Below are positions 37,928-47,329 of a stretch of DNA of 64,000 nt, piece after piece. The notes below the pieces were generated by a model that was given only the letters and a program-made list of their open reading frames with translations, was not told the DNA's origin and made no database searches. The position numbers were made by a program, and so were the translations under genes. Source of the DNA: Bog-473 sp963711065 (GTDB taxonomy: Bacteria > Actinomycetota > Acidimicrobiia > Acidimicrobiales > RAAP-2); contig CAVQCO010000005.1 in the NCBI GenBank assembly GCA_963711065.1, positions 62,001 through 126,000 of the forward strand, given 5' to 3'. The stretch's first letter is position 1, and every line of letters begins with the position of its first letter.

Positions 37928-38593
37928 GTGCCCGACCCCCACCCCGGCGACTCCGACTCCGACGACGCCGTCACGCGGGGCATGCGTTCGCTCCTGGCGC
38001 GCCGGGACGCCGAGCTGGCGGCCGGGGCGTCCGCCGTCGGGTGGAAGATCGGCTTCAACACACCGGCGATCCAGGAGCACCTCGGGCTGAGCGACCCGGT
38101 CGTCGGCTACCTGGTCGACACGGGGGTGGTGCCCGACGGCGGCACCGTGGCGACCGCGGGCTGGTCCATGCCCGCCCTCGAGGTCGAGGTGGCCGTCCGC
38201 GTCGACGGAGAGGGCCGGGTGGCCGGGCTGGCCCCCGCCCTCGAGCTGGTCGACCTCGACATGGACTTCGGCGACCTCGCCGCGGTGCTCGCCGGCAACA
38301 TCTGCCACCGCGCCGTCGTCTTCGGGCCCGAGGTCCCGGGCGTGGACCCGTGGGCCGTCCGCGTCACCGTGCGGAAGAACGGCGAGACCGCCGCGGAGGG
38401 CCGCCTCGTCGAGGAGCCCGCCACCACGGCCGCGTTCGTGCGGTCGTTCCTCGCCGCCCACGGGGCGGCGCTGCAGGAGGGCGACCGCATCATCGCCGGG
38501 TCGATGGTGGCGCCACTGGCCGTGGCGGCGGGCGACCACGTCGCGGTCGGGTTCGGCCCGCTGGGCCAGCTCGGCCTGCGTTTCGGGGCCTAG
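37928..38593 (+). CDS. 2-keto-4-pentenoate hydratase-like (MhpD/FAH superfamily) protein
   Basis: Cytoplasmic 221-residue protein of the hydratase/decarboxylase branch of the fumarylacetoacetase superfamily, whose members hydrate or decarboxylate unsaturated 2-keto acids from aromatic degradation. Family traits are GASAVGWKIGFNTPAIQEHLG (Lys active-site region), PALEVEVAVRV (metal-binding Glu residues) and IIAGSMVAPLAVAAGDHVAVGFGPLGQL, the usual C-terminal strand. No other degradation gene lies nearby, so the substrate is unknown. GTG 37928 is the likely start. It ends at CTAG, a palindrome that also holds the stop of the convergent Nudix gene. Confidence 0.85.
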   Translation: MPDPHPGDSDSDDAVTRGMRSLLARRDAELAAGASAVGWKIGFNTPAIQEHLGLSDPVVGYLVDTGVVPDGGTVATAGWSMPALEVEVAVRVDGEGRVAGLAPALELVDLDMDFGDLAAVLAGNICHRAVVFGPEVPGVDPWAVRVTVRKNGETAAEGRLVEEPATTAAFVRSFLAAHGAALQEGDRIIAGSMVAPLAVAAGDHVAVGFGPLGQLGLRFGA

Positions 38594-39354
38594 AAGCCGC
38601 TCTCCCCCAAAAGCACGATGCAGAGCAGCTCGTGGAGCATGCGCGCCGTCGCGCCCCAGATCAGCTCGCCGGAGACCTCGAAGAACCAGACCGCGAAGGA
38701 GTCGTCCCCGCTGCCGGCGATGGTGCGACCGGGAATCCGCCAGCGCTCCTCGTGGAAGACGGCAGGATCGGCCAGCTCGGCCAGGGAGACGTCGAACACG
38801 CGCTCCACCTCGTGCGGGCTGGGCAGCAGGTCCGGCCGCCCGGGAAGCGTCGCCAGCACCGGCATGATCAGCGACCCCGACACCATGGTCAGGACGGGGT
38901 GGACCCACCCGACCGGCGTCACCAGCGACGGCAGCAGGCCGACCTCCTCGTGCGCCTCGCGCAACGCGGCCGCCGGCGGGTCCTCCCCTTCCTCCAGGCG
39001 CCCGCCGGGGAAGCTGACCTCACCCCGGTGCGTCCGCAGGCCAGACGAGCGCCGCGTGAGCACCAGCCGCGCCTCGCCGGACTCCTCGAAGAGCGCGGCG
39101 AGCACCGCCGCGTTGACGTGGCGCACGGGCGGGGCGTTGGACTCGTCGACCAGGATCGTCGGGCCGAGGGCCCGGTCCGCGCCGATGTCCTCGGGGACCG
39201 GCCCCCGTTGGCCGAGCGGCGCCAGGGCGCCGAGCACGCGGTCGATCCCGATGCCGGTGCGGAGGGCCGGCGGGACCTCGCCCCACGGCGCCGGCTCGCC
39301 GGGCCGCCAGGCGGGCGGTCGGGGGACCACCTGGGGCGGGACCGGTCGGGACAT
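38590..39354 (-). CDS. Nudix hydrolase, CoA-pyrophosphatase type
   Basis: Protein of 254 residues that should hydrolyse a nucleotide diphosphate linked to another group. The Nudix box is complete: GGRLEEGEDPPAAALREAHEEVGL carries the G-x5-E-x7-REUxEExGU pattern. The preceding VLTRRSSGLRTHRGEVSFPGG matches NudL-type CoA or 8-oxo-dGTP hydrolases, where this segment defines the CoA subgroup. ATG 39354 is the start, with TAGCGT 7 nt upstream and no ribosome site. The long frame to 39585 is opposite-strand shadow. It is divergent from the methyltransferase at 39431, and the two leaderless promoters are only about 50 bp apart. Confidence 0.87.
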   Translation of the reverse strand: MSRPVPPQVVPRPPAWRPGEPAPWGEVPPALRTGIGIDRVLGALAPLGQRGPVPEDIGADRALGPTILVDESNAPPVRHVNAAVLAALFEESGEARLVLTRRSSGLRTHRGEVSFPGGRLEEGEDPPAAALREAHEEVGLLPSLVTPVGWVHPVLTMVSGSLIMPVLATLPGRPDLLPSPHEVERVFDVSLAELADPAVFHEERWRIPGRTIAGSGDDSFAVWFFEVSGELIWGATARMLHELLCIVLLGESGF

Positions 39355-39361
39355 CGGCGTC

Positions 39362-39367
39362 ACGCTA
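39362..39367 (-). promoter_or_regulatory. -10 box of a probable leaderless promoter (Nudix gene)
   Basis: On the minus strand TAGCGT is followed by 7 nt and ATG 39354. No Shine-Dalgarno sequence can fit in this space. Confidence 0.6.
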
Positions 39368-39416
39368 ACGGGGCCCGGCGGTGCGCGGCCTCGACGGCGG
39401 CGCACCCCTGCGTGGC

Positions 39417-39422
39417 TACGCT
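39417..39422 (+). promoter_or_regulatory. -10 box of a probable leaderless promoter (methyltransferase gene)
   Basis: TACGCT is followed by 8 nt and ATG 39431. It forms a divergent pair with the Nudix promoter about 50 bp away. Confidence 0.6.
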
Positions 39423-39430
39423 CTCGGCCA

Positions 39431-40291
39431 ATGACGACTCCGGCGGAGCTGCAGGCCCAGGCCGACGCGCTTGCGTGGTACCACACCATCGACCTGGGCC
39501 ACGGCGTCGTCACCAAGGGCATCGGCGTCCAGGACACCGGCTCCGAGATCCTTCCCGACGTGTCGGGGCGCAGCGTGCTCGACATCGGCGCCTGGGACGG
39601 GAAGTTCTCCTTCCTGGCCGAGCAGGGCGGGGCGACCCGGGTGGTCGCGCTCGACCACTACGCCTGGGGCATCGACTTCGTGGCCCGGGGCGCCTACTGG
39701 GCCGAGTGCATCCACAACGGGGTCCTCCCCGACCAGGCGCGCGACGAGACCGACTTCTGGCTCCCCGACCTCCCGGGACGGCGGGGCTTCGAGTTCGCGG
39801 CCGCCGCGCTCGGCTCCAAGGTGGAGCCGGTCGTCGCCGACTTCCAGACGGTCGACCTCGACGGGCTCGGACGGTTCGACGTCGTGCTCTACCTCGGTGT
39901 GCTGTACCACATGAAGGAGCCGCTGACCTGCCTCGAGCGGGTGCGCGCCGTGACCAAGGAGGTGGCCGTGATCGAGACCGAGGCGGTGCACCTGCAAGGG
40001 CTCGACGGCGAGGCGCTGGTGCAGTTCCACGCAGGGAGCTCGCTGCGCACGGACTTCGGGAACTGGTACGTGCCGACGATCGACGCGCTGCACAACCTCT
40101 GCCGCGCCGCAGGCTTCTCCGACGTACGCACGGTGGCGGGCCCGCCGGTCGCGCCCGCCCGCTCGCCCGAGCCGCCCCCGGGCCTGCGCGAGCGGCTTGG
40201 GCGGCGCATCGGCGGCATCGCGCCCGAGCTGCGCGTGCCGTGGTCGGCCCCGAGCGCCAACTACCGCGCCATCGTCCACGCCTTCGTGTAG
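39431..40291 (+). CDS. SAM-dependent methyltransferase, CmoB/DUF1698-like
   Basis: Cytoplasmic 286-residue class I methyltransferase or carboxymethyltransferase-like enzyme. WYHTIDLGHGVVTKG at the N terminus resembles the substrate-side segment of CmoB-type proteins. SVLDIGAWDGKFSFLAEQGG is the SAM-binding loop, VVALDHYAWGIDF the acidic loop II, and FDVVLYLGVLYHMKEPLT the post-I motif. Several actinobacterial relatives act on sugars or natural products, so the tRNA-modifying role of CmoB should not be assumed. The start is fixed by the leaderless promoter. Its last 31 bp overlap tail to tail with the next gene on the minus strand. Confidence 0.85.
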   Translation: MTTPAELQAQADALAWYHTIDLGHGVVTKGIGVQDTGSEILPDVSGRSVLDIGAWDGKFSFLAEQGGATRVVALDHYAWGIDFVARGAYWAECIHNGVLPDQARDETDFWLPDLPGRRGFEFAAAALGSKVEPVVADFQTVDLDGLGRFDVVLYLGVLYHMKEPLTCLERVRAVTKEVAVIETEAVHLQGLDGEALVQFHAGSSLRTDFGNWYVPTIDALHNLCRAAGFSDVRTVAGPPVAPARSPEPPPGLRERLGRRIGGIAPELRVPWSAPSANYRAIVHAFV

Positions 40292-41328
40292 GCGGGCCCG
40301 TGCCCGGTCGGGCCTACGCGGAGCGTGGCGGCGGCCGGCGCCGGCCGACCAGCCTCGTCACGGTGCGCGGCGGCGCGGCGCGGCGGCGCGTCGGGGCCCG
40401 CCACCCTCCAGGCGACGCGGCGGGCCGGTGCCGTGACCCCCGGGCCGGCCGGGCGCCGGCACACGTAGCCGAGCAGGTAGCAGTCGTCGATCTCGTCGAA
40501 GACGCCCCGCTTGGTCGCCAGCTCGCCGGCGTCGAAGACGCCGCGGGCGACCGAGTCGCCGCCGTAGTTGATGCCGACGGCCCGCTCCAGCACGAAGCCG
40601 TTGCCCCGGAGCATGGCGGCCATCTCGGCGTGCGCGTACTCGTACTTGTGGTCGGGGTCGATGAAGGCGTCCTGCTGCAACCGGGTCAGCCGGCTGTTGG
40701 GGGTGTCGAGGGCGAGCACGCCGCCCGGCCGGAGCACGCGGCGGGCCTGCGCCAGCACCCCGTTCGCCTGGCGCCGGGTCACGTGCTCGATGCTCTGCCC
40801 GCTGTACACCATGTCGAAGGACCCCGACGGGTAGGCGCTCAGGTCGGTCATGGAGTGGTAGCGGTAGGTGACGAGGCCCTGCGGGGTCTCGGCGGAGTCC
40901 GGGCGGGACTCGTCCCGGTAGAGCGCGTGGCGGTCCTCGCTCGGCAGGTCGACGACGGTCAATTCCTCGAAGGGGTAGGGGTAGCCCATGAGCACCAGCG
41001 CCCCGGACGGATCACCGACGGCCGCGCCGCCGATGTCGAGGATCCGCCGGGCGCGGGGAAGGCTGCGGATGAAGACGCCCCGTCCGTAGTGGAGCGACGG
41101 GCCGAACTCGGTCATCGGGGCGGCGTGGCTCCACTCGGCGGAGTCGACGAGCCACTCGACGAGCTGGCGCGGTGACAGCGCCCCGCTCTCGAGCTCGCGC
41201 ACGTACGCGCCGTCGCCGCTGAGCACGGGCTCGCGGCCGAAGAGGAGGTGGAAGAGCCCGCGCAGGAGCGCCCGGGGCGGCAGGTCCTCGATCAGCCCCG
41301 ATTCGGGGAACGCGGGCTGGTCACTCAC
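40261..41328 (-). CDS. Methyltransferase with N-terminal DUF4214-like domain
   Basis: Protein of 355 residues. The N-terminal 60 residues (LLRGLFHLLFGREPVLSGDG, then LESGALSPRQLVEWLVDSAEW) match the DUF4214 pattern of surface-glycan and linker proteins. The following class I methyltransferase has ILDIGGAAVGDPSGALVL (SAM loop), FDMVYSGQSIEHVTRRQAN and RRVLRPGGVLALDTPNSRL. The last 65 residues are Ala/Arg/Pro-rich with no family match. GTG 41328 is the start: TACCCT lies 8 nt upstream and there is no ribosome site. The combination of DUF4214 and a methyltransferase suggests modification of a glycan, but the substrate is unknown. Confidence 0.83.
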   Translation of the reverse strand: MSDQPAFPESGLIEDLPPRALLRGLFHLLFGREPVLSGDGAYVRELESGALSPRQLVEWLVDSAEWSHAAPMTEFGPSLHYGRGVFIRSLPRARRILDIGGAAVGDPSGALVLMGYPYPFEELTVVDLPSEDRHALYRDESRPDSAETPQGLVTYRYHSMTDLSAYPSGSFDMVYSGQSIEHVTRRQANGVLAQARRVLRPGGVLALDTPNSRLTRLQQDAFIDPDHKYEYAHAEMAAMLRGNGFVLERAVGINYGGDSVARGVFDAGELATKRGVFDEIDDCYLLGYVCRRPAGPGVTAPARRVAWRVAGPDAPPRRAAAHRDEAGRPAPAAATLRVGPTGHGPAYTKAWTMAR

Positions 41329-41336
41329 TGCGGGCG

Positions 41337-41342
41337 AGGGTA
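41337..41342 (-). promoter_or_regulatory. -10 box of a probable leaderless promoter
   Basis: On the minus strand TACCCT is followed by 8 nt and GTG 41328. No Shine-Dalgarno sequence is present. Confidence 0.55.
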
Positions 41343-41454
41343 GACGACCGGGCGCCGGGCCCACCGCTCGGACCTGCGAGCCGGACCACGGTGTAACTCC
41401 TCGCCGCGGCCGCCGTCCCCCTCTGGGGAAGCAACCGACCGGGAGGGACCGACC

Positions 41455-41766
41455 ATGAGCGAGACGAGCCTGGGGATCGAAGACGTGGAGCGCCTCGCCG
41501 CCATCCTCGACGCCGTCGAACTGGGCGAGAGGAACCGGGCGACCCTCCGGGCCGTCTTCGCCCTCGCCGGGCAGGCCGCGGGTGCGGCCGCGGACGAGGT
41601 GGGCGGGTTCAGCTTCGACGCCCTCGGCTGGGGCGGTGGCGTCGGCGACGCCCTCAGCTGGAGCGGCGGGGCCGGCGACGCCCACCCGCCGGAGAACGGC
41701 GGCCCGGGTGGCGGTCTCTTCCAGACCTTCTGCGCCAACGGCCAGCACATCGGCAAGCTGAGCTAG
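41455..41766 (+). CDS. Small Gly/Ala-rich protein, peptide-precursor-like in shape
   Basis: Unrecognised protein of 103 residues with a strong ribosome site (GGGAGGG, 7 nt before ATG 41455), which supports that it is real. Residues 1-50 form an acidic amphipathic helix (IEDVERLAAILDAVELGERN, then ATLRAVFALAGQAAGAAADE). Residues 50-85 are Gly/Ser/Trp-rich (SFDALGWGGGVGDALSWSGG). The end is FQTFCANGQHIGKLS, with the only cysteine. A helical leader plus a Gly-rich core is what ribosomally made modified peptides look like, but no maturase other than two methyltransferases is near. It may equally be a small structural protein. Divergent from the DUF4214 methyltransferase gene. Confidence 0.5.
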   Translation: MSETSLGIEDVERLAAILDAVELGERNRATLRAVFALAGQAAGAAADEVGGFSFDALGWGGGVGDALSWSGGAGDAHPPENGGPGGGLFQTFCANGQHIGKLS

Positions 41767-41822
41767 GGCCTCTCAGTCCCGGCACGCTCGGCGCACCCGG
41801 CCCCGGCCCCGGACGCGCCGCA

Positions 41823-41842
41823 GCCGGGTCCGAGGACCCGGC
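41823..41842. terminator. Perfect 9-bp hairpin between convergent genes
   Basis: GCCGGGTCC, GA, GGACCCGGC forms a very stable stem, located after the small Gly-rich gene (plus) and after groEL (minus). It could terminate both. A second CCCGGG-rich palindrome lies near 41897-41917. Confidence 0.6.
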
Positions 41843-41932
41843 CACGAAGCCCGACACAGCGCAAGCGTAGCGCTGCACTCTCGGCACGGACGCGCGCCCG
41901 GGCACCGCGCCCGGGCCGTCCGCGCAACGTCG

Positions 41933-43585
<1,653 letters not shown>

Positions 43586-43697
43586 GACGTGTGTCGAACT
43601 CCTCTCGAGTCCTCAGGTTTTTCTGGGAAGAACGTGGGGCCGCCGCGCCGGTCCCGGCGGTCACCGGGCGGCGGGCGGGCCCCAATGGGGTGGCCGA

Positions 43698-43988
43698 TCA
43701 GGCCAGCTTGGCCAGGACGTCGCGGCTCGAGAGGATGAGCAGGTCCTCACCCTCGACCGTGATCTCGGTGCCGCCGTACTTGGAGTAGACGACGGTGTCG
43801 CCCTTCTTGACGTCCATGGGGATGATCTCGCCGGTGTCCTCGGAGCGGCGGCCCGGGCCGACGGCGATCACCTCGCCCTGCTGGGGCTTCTCCTTGGCGG
43901 TGTCGGGGATGACCAGGCCGGACGCGGTGGTCTCCTCGGACTCGCCGGGGCGGACGACGATGCGGTCATCGAGCGGGTGCAGCTTCAT
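43698..43988 (-). CDS. groES: Co-chaperonin GroES
   Basis: 96-residue lid of the chaperonin cage. It starts MKLHPLDDRIVVRPGESEE, has the mobile loop around ETTASGLVIPDTAKEKPQ that contacts GroEL, and ends DLLILSSRDVLAKLA. The start at ATG 43988 has GGAGG 10 nt upstream; the longer frame to 44438 is not coding. It lies directly downstream of a CIRCE element. Confidence 0.97.
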   Translation of the reverse strand: MKLHPLDDRIVVRPGESEETTASGLVIPDTAKEKPQQGEVIAVGPGRRSEDTGEIIPMDVKKGDTVVYSKYGGTEITVEGEDLLILSSRDVLAKLA

Positions 43989-44013
43989 CTTGAACGGGCC
44001 TCCTTGGCGCTCG

Positions 44014-44040
44014 TTAGCACTCTCGGGTTGCGAGTGCCAA
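44014..44040 (-). promoter_or_regulatory. CIRCE operator (HrcA binding site) of the groESL operon
   Basis: TTAGCACTC (44014-44022), nine spacer bases, GAGTGCCAA (44032-44040): only one mismatch to the consensus TTAGCACTC-N9-GAGTGCTAA. It sits 25 bp upstream of the groES start, the usual place where the HrcA repressor controls groESL. hrcA itself is not in the window. Confidence 0.95.
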
Positions 44041-44290
44041 AGATAGCGGGCCGGGCGGGCGCTCGCAAGGGGGTGCCGTGGAGCGGGACCTTCCCGACGT
44101 TCCCCCTGGGGGAGGGCGATGCCGGACGGGTCCTGAGGCCCGGGGCAGGCTGGCGCCCCCGGAGGCAGGCGGGGGCAGGAGCGGGCACCGGCGCCACCGT
44201 CGGGACCGTCGCCTTCGCCGCGCCTAGCGTGTGCCGGCGCGTCCGGGCGCAGACGCCGGTGGAGCGACGCATCCGAGAGGGGGGAGCTTC

Positions 44291-45019
44291 GTGAGGAACC
44301 GCAGCAGGGCGGCCCGTCCGGCGTTGGCCCGTCTGGCCACGGGACTCGTGGCAGCCGTGCTGGTCGCCGCCGGTGCGTTGGGCGCGATGGCGGCGCCGGC
44401 CGGCGCGACCTCGGGCTCCGGCTCGGCCTCCCTGGCACAGGCCCGCAAAGCGCTGCTGGTCCTCTCCGACCTGCCGGCCGGGTGGGTGACGGCCAAGAAC
44501 ACGAACAACGGCAACAACACCCTGGGCGACGCGCAACTGGCGCACTGCCTCAGGATTGCGACCTCGCTCATCACGGAGAACCCGCCATCGGTGAACAGCC
44601 CTCAGTTCGAGACCAGCGGGGGCACGCTCATCGTCAACGACAACGTGACGCTCTTCCCCTCGGCGAAGAACGCAGCGGCCGAGCTTGCCGTCGCCGCCAA
44701 CCCGAAGATGCCGGCATGCATGACCTCCCTCGCATCGGGTCCGCTGAAGGCCAAGCTCTTCGGCAAGACGCCCAAGGGCGTCAGGTATGGCACGGTGCTC
44801 GTGTCGGCCACCGACCCGGCCGCCTTCGGCCCGGGGGTTGCCGGGTACTCTCTGAGCGTCCCGATCGTGACGCGTACCTTGACGGTGAACTTCACGGTCA
44901 CCCAGCTCTTCGCAGTCAAGGGGCGCCTCGGTCAGCAGCTGATGTTCACCGCCGCCGGCGCCCCGTTCTCCATCGCGGAGGAGCAGCACCTCATGTCGGT
45001 GGCGGTCGGGCGCCTCTAA
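44291..45019 (+). CDS. Secreted protein of unknown family (paralogue A of a tandem pair)
   Basis: Exported protein of 242 residues. GTG 44291 has GGGGGGAG 4-5 nt upstream; the longer frame from 44231 is not needed. Signal peptide about residues 1-43 (LATGLVAAVLVAAGALGAMAA ending GATS). The mature part contains LVLSDLPAGWVTAKNTNNGN, typical of small actinobacterial secreted proteins with a lipoprotein-like fold, but no lipobox Cys is present. The C-terminal half (FPSAKNAAAELAVAANPKMP onward, ACMTSL) is repeated in the next gene. Function unknown. Confidence 0.75.
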   Translation: MRNRSRAARPALARLATGLVAAVLVAAGALGAMAAPAGATSGSGSASLAQARKALLVLSDLPAGWVTAKNTNNGNNTLGDAQLAHCLRIATSLITENPPSVNSPQFETSGGTLIVNDNVTLFPSAKNAAAELAVAANPKMPACMTSLASGPLKAKLFGKTPKGVRYGTVLVSATDPAAFGPGVAGYSLSVPIVTRTLTVNFTVTQLFAVKGRLGQQLMFTAAGAPFSIAEEQHLMSVAVGRL

Positions 45020-45197
45020 GCCGGCGAGCGGGCGGAGCCTGCGGCGCAACGTTGCAGGCCGGTTGCCATCGCGGGCCACCGGTCGCACGGGCGTGTGGTC
45101 GGAGGCCCGGGCCCGTTCCCCTCGCGGGAGGGCGATGGCGCCCCGGACCCGGGGTCCGGGAGGCAGCAGCGCCCATGGAGGCAAGGAGGGGGCTGCG

Positions 45198-45611
45198 ATG
45201 GCCCACACCGGCCGGACGCTCAGCGTCGAGGACGCCACCTCGGCGTTCGGGTCCCCCGCGCAGGCGCAGGAGGACTACGCGGCCATGGCCGACGCCAGGA
45301 CGCCGGCGTGCATGGACACGCTCGGCAGCGCGGCGTTGCGGGACAGCATCCAGGCGCGGGCCGGCAGCGGTGCGACGGTCGGGGCGGTCGCGATCACCGG
45401 CCTGCCCGCGGCGTGGCACGCGGCGCGCGTGACCGGCTTCACCGTCACGATCCCCGTGGTCAGCGGCGGGCGCCTGCTCACGATCACGAGCACCGAGGTC
45501 GCCTTCGTGCGGGGCGCGCAGGTCCGCCAGCTGACGTTCAACGGCAACGGGACGGCCTTCCCCGCGTTGCTCGAGGCGCGCCTGGTCCGGGCGGCGGGGC
45601 ACCGCCGCTGA
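45198..45611 (+). CDS. Signal-less paralogue B of the preceding secreted protein
   Basis: A 137-residue protein starting at ATG 45198 (GGAGG 8 nt upstream; earlier in-frame codons rejected). It aligns with the C-terminal half of the preceding product: FGSPAQAQEDYAAMADARTP followed by ACMDTLGSAALRDS, then VTGFTVTIPVVSGGRLLTIT, compared with FPSAKNAAAELAVAANPKMP, ACMTSLASGPLKAK and VAGYSLSVPIVTRTLTVNFT. It has no signal peptide or membrane helix, so it should stay in the cytoplasm unless the true start lies elsewhere. It looks like a tandem duplication that lost its N-terminal half yet kept a good ribosome site. Function unknown. Confidence 0.65.
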   Translation: MAHTGRTLSVEDATSAFGSPAQAQEDYAAMADARTPACMDTLGSAALRDSIQARAGSGATVGAVAITGLPAAWHAARVTGFTVTIPVVSGGRLLTITSTEVAFVRGAQVRQLTFNGNGTAFPALLEARLVRAAGHRR

Positions 45612-45715
45612 GCCCTCGGACGCCCCGCCCCTGAGGCTCCGGAGCCGGAGCGGCGTCGCGGCGTCGGGGGTCGCTACGCTCCCGGGCGACCGACCGCAGG
45701 GGAAGGGGCACACCG

Positions 45716-47329
45716 ATGGCGCCACGAGACAGCGACCCGGAGAGCAGCGACCCCGACCGGTGGTGGCACGGCGGCGTCTTCTACCAGGTGTACCCGCGCT
45801 CGTTCGCCGACTCCGACGGCGACGGGGTGGGCGACCTGCCGGGGATCACCTCGAAGCTCGACCACCTGGCGCGCCTCGGCGTCAGCGGCGTGTGGCTCTC
45901 GCCCGTCACGTGCTCGCCCAACCGGGACTGGGGCTACGACGTCTCGGACTACCGCGACATCGACCCCGCCTACGGGACGCTCGAGGACCTGGACACCCTC
46001 GTGCGCGAGGCGGGCCGGCGCGGCATCCGCATCCTCATGGACCTGGTGCCCAACCACACCAGCGACCGGCACGCCTGGTTCGTCGACGCGCGGCGGGGCA
46101 AGGACGCGGCACACCGGGACTACTACGTCTGGGCGGACCCCAAACCCGACGGGAGCCCGCCGAACAACTGGGTCAGCATCTTCGGCGGGCCGGCCTGGGA
46201 GCTCGACGAGCCCAGCGGCCAGTACTACCTGCACAACTTCGAGGACGCGCAACCGGACCTCAACTGGTGGAACGACGACGTCCGCCGGGAGTTCGACGAC
46301 ATCGTGCGCTTCTGGTGGGACCGCGGCGTCGCCGGCTTCCGGATCGACGTGTGCAACATGATGATCAAGGACAAGGAGCTGCGCGACAACCCCCCGGCGA
46401 CGAAGGACGACCCGATAGACCAGCAGTTCATGGGCGTGCGCTACGTCTACAACACGGACCGGCCGGAGGCGCACGACATCCTGCGCCACTGGCGCACCAT
46501 CGCCCGGACCTACGAACCCGAACGGCTCCTCATCGGTGAGACCAACGTCGAGACGCTGGAGCGACTGGTGCAGTTCTACGGCTCGGGCCGCGACGAGCTG
46601 CACGGCGGCTTCAACTTCGTGTTGATGCACTCGCCCTTCGAGGCGGCGACGCTGCGGGACGTGGTCGAGCGCACCGAGGCGCTCCTGCCCGAGGGTGCCT
46701 GGCCCCTCTGGCACGGCTCGAACCACGACTTCTCGCGCCTGGCCACCCGCTGGGCCGGCGGCAACCAGGACAAGGTGAAGGTCGCACTGCTCATGCTGCT
46801 CACCCTGCGCGGGACGCCGTTCTTGTACCAGGGGGACGAGATCGGCCTCGTCGACGGCGACGTGCCCAAGGAGGAGATGCTCGATCCGGTCGGCGTCCGC
46901 TTCTTCCCCTACGCCGGACGCGACCCGGTCCGCACGCCTATGCCGTGGTCGGGCGGCCCGGGGGGCGGCTTCACCGCGCCGGGCGTGCAGACGTGGCTGC
47001 CCATGGCCGACCCAGCGGCCTGCAACGTGGCCGACCAGGAGGGCGACCCGGCCTCGGTGCTCGAGCTCTGCCGCCGGGCCATCGCGGCGCGCACGGCGAG
47101 CGAAGAGCTGGCCGTCGGGCCCTACCGGTCGCTGCCCTCGCCGGAGGGCACCTGGGCCTACGTGCGGGGCGAGGGCACGACGGTGCTGCTCAACCTCTCC
47201 GAGCGGCCGGCGACCTTCGACGGCGTCCGTGGCACGGTCACGGTCGCCACGGCGCACGAGCTCGAAGGGTCCAGCATCGAGGGGGGCCTCACGTTGGAGG
47301 CCTGGAGCGGCGTCGTCGTCGCGGCATGA
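45716..47329 (+). CDS. GH13 alpha-glucosidase / oligo-1,6-glucosidase
   Basis: Cytoplasmic alpha-amylase-family enzyme of 537 residues; no signal peptide. (beta/alpha)8 barrel motifs: DLVPNHTSD (region I), GFRIDVCN with the nucleophile Asp (region II), LLIGETNVE with the acid/base Glu (region III) and GSNHDFSR with the transition-state Asp (region IV). The sequence GVFYQVYPRSFADSDGDGVG at the start is shared by alpha-glucosidases that cut maltose, isomaltose or sucrose-like sugars. GGGGAAGGGG lies upstream of ATG 45716, with a TACGCT -10-like box at 45675-45680. It overlaps the next gene (ATGA), so glucose release and a glycosyltransferase are produced together. Exact linkage specificity is not predictable by eye. 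Confidence 0.93.
   Translation: MAPRDSDPESSDPDRWWHGGVFYQVYPRSFADSDGDGVGDLPGITSKLDHLARLGVSGVWLSPVTCSPNRDWGYDVSDYRDIDPAYGTLEDLDTLVREAGRRGIRILMDLVPNHTSDRHAWFVDARRGKDAAHRDYYVWADPKPDGSPPNNWVSIFGGPAWELDEPSGQYYLHNFEDAQPDLNWWNDDVRREFDDIVRFWWDRGVAGFRIDVCNMMIKDKELRDNPPATKDDPIDQQFMGVRYVYNTDRPEAHDILRHWRTIARTYEPERLLIGETNVETLERLVQFYGSGRDELHGGFNFVLMHSPFEAATLRDVVERTEALLPEGAWPLWHGSNHDFSRLATRWAGGNQDKVKVALLMLLTLRGTPFLYQGDEIGLVDGDVPKEEMLDPVGVRFFPYAGRDPVRTPMPWSGGPGGGFTAPGVQTWLPMADPAACNVADQEGDPASVLELCRRAIAARTASEELAVGPYRSLPSPEGTWAYVRGEGTTVLLNLSERPATFDGVRGTVTVATAHELEGSSIEGGLTLEAWSGVVVAA

Noticed and set aside
36559..41175. Very long plus-strand open frame (1,538 codons)
   Set aside because: It runs antisense to guaB3, Nudix and other real genes and through the hydratase and methyltransferase genes in another frame; Arg/Gly/Pro-rich composition and no motifs. 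High-GC DNA often lacks stops on the opposite strand.
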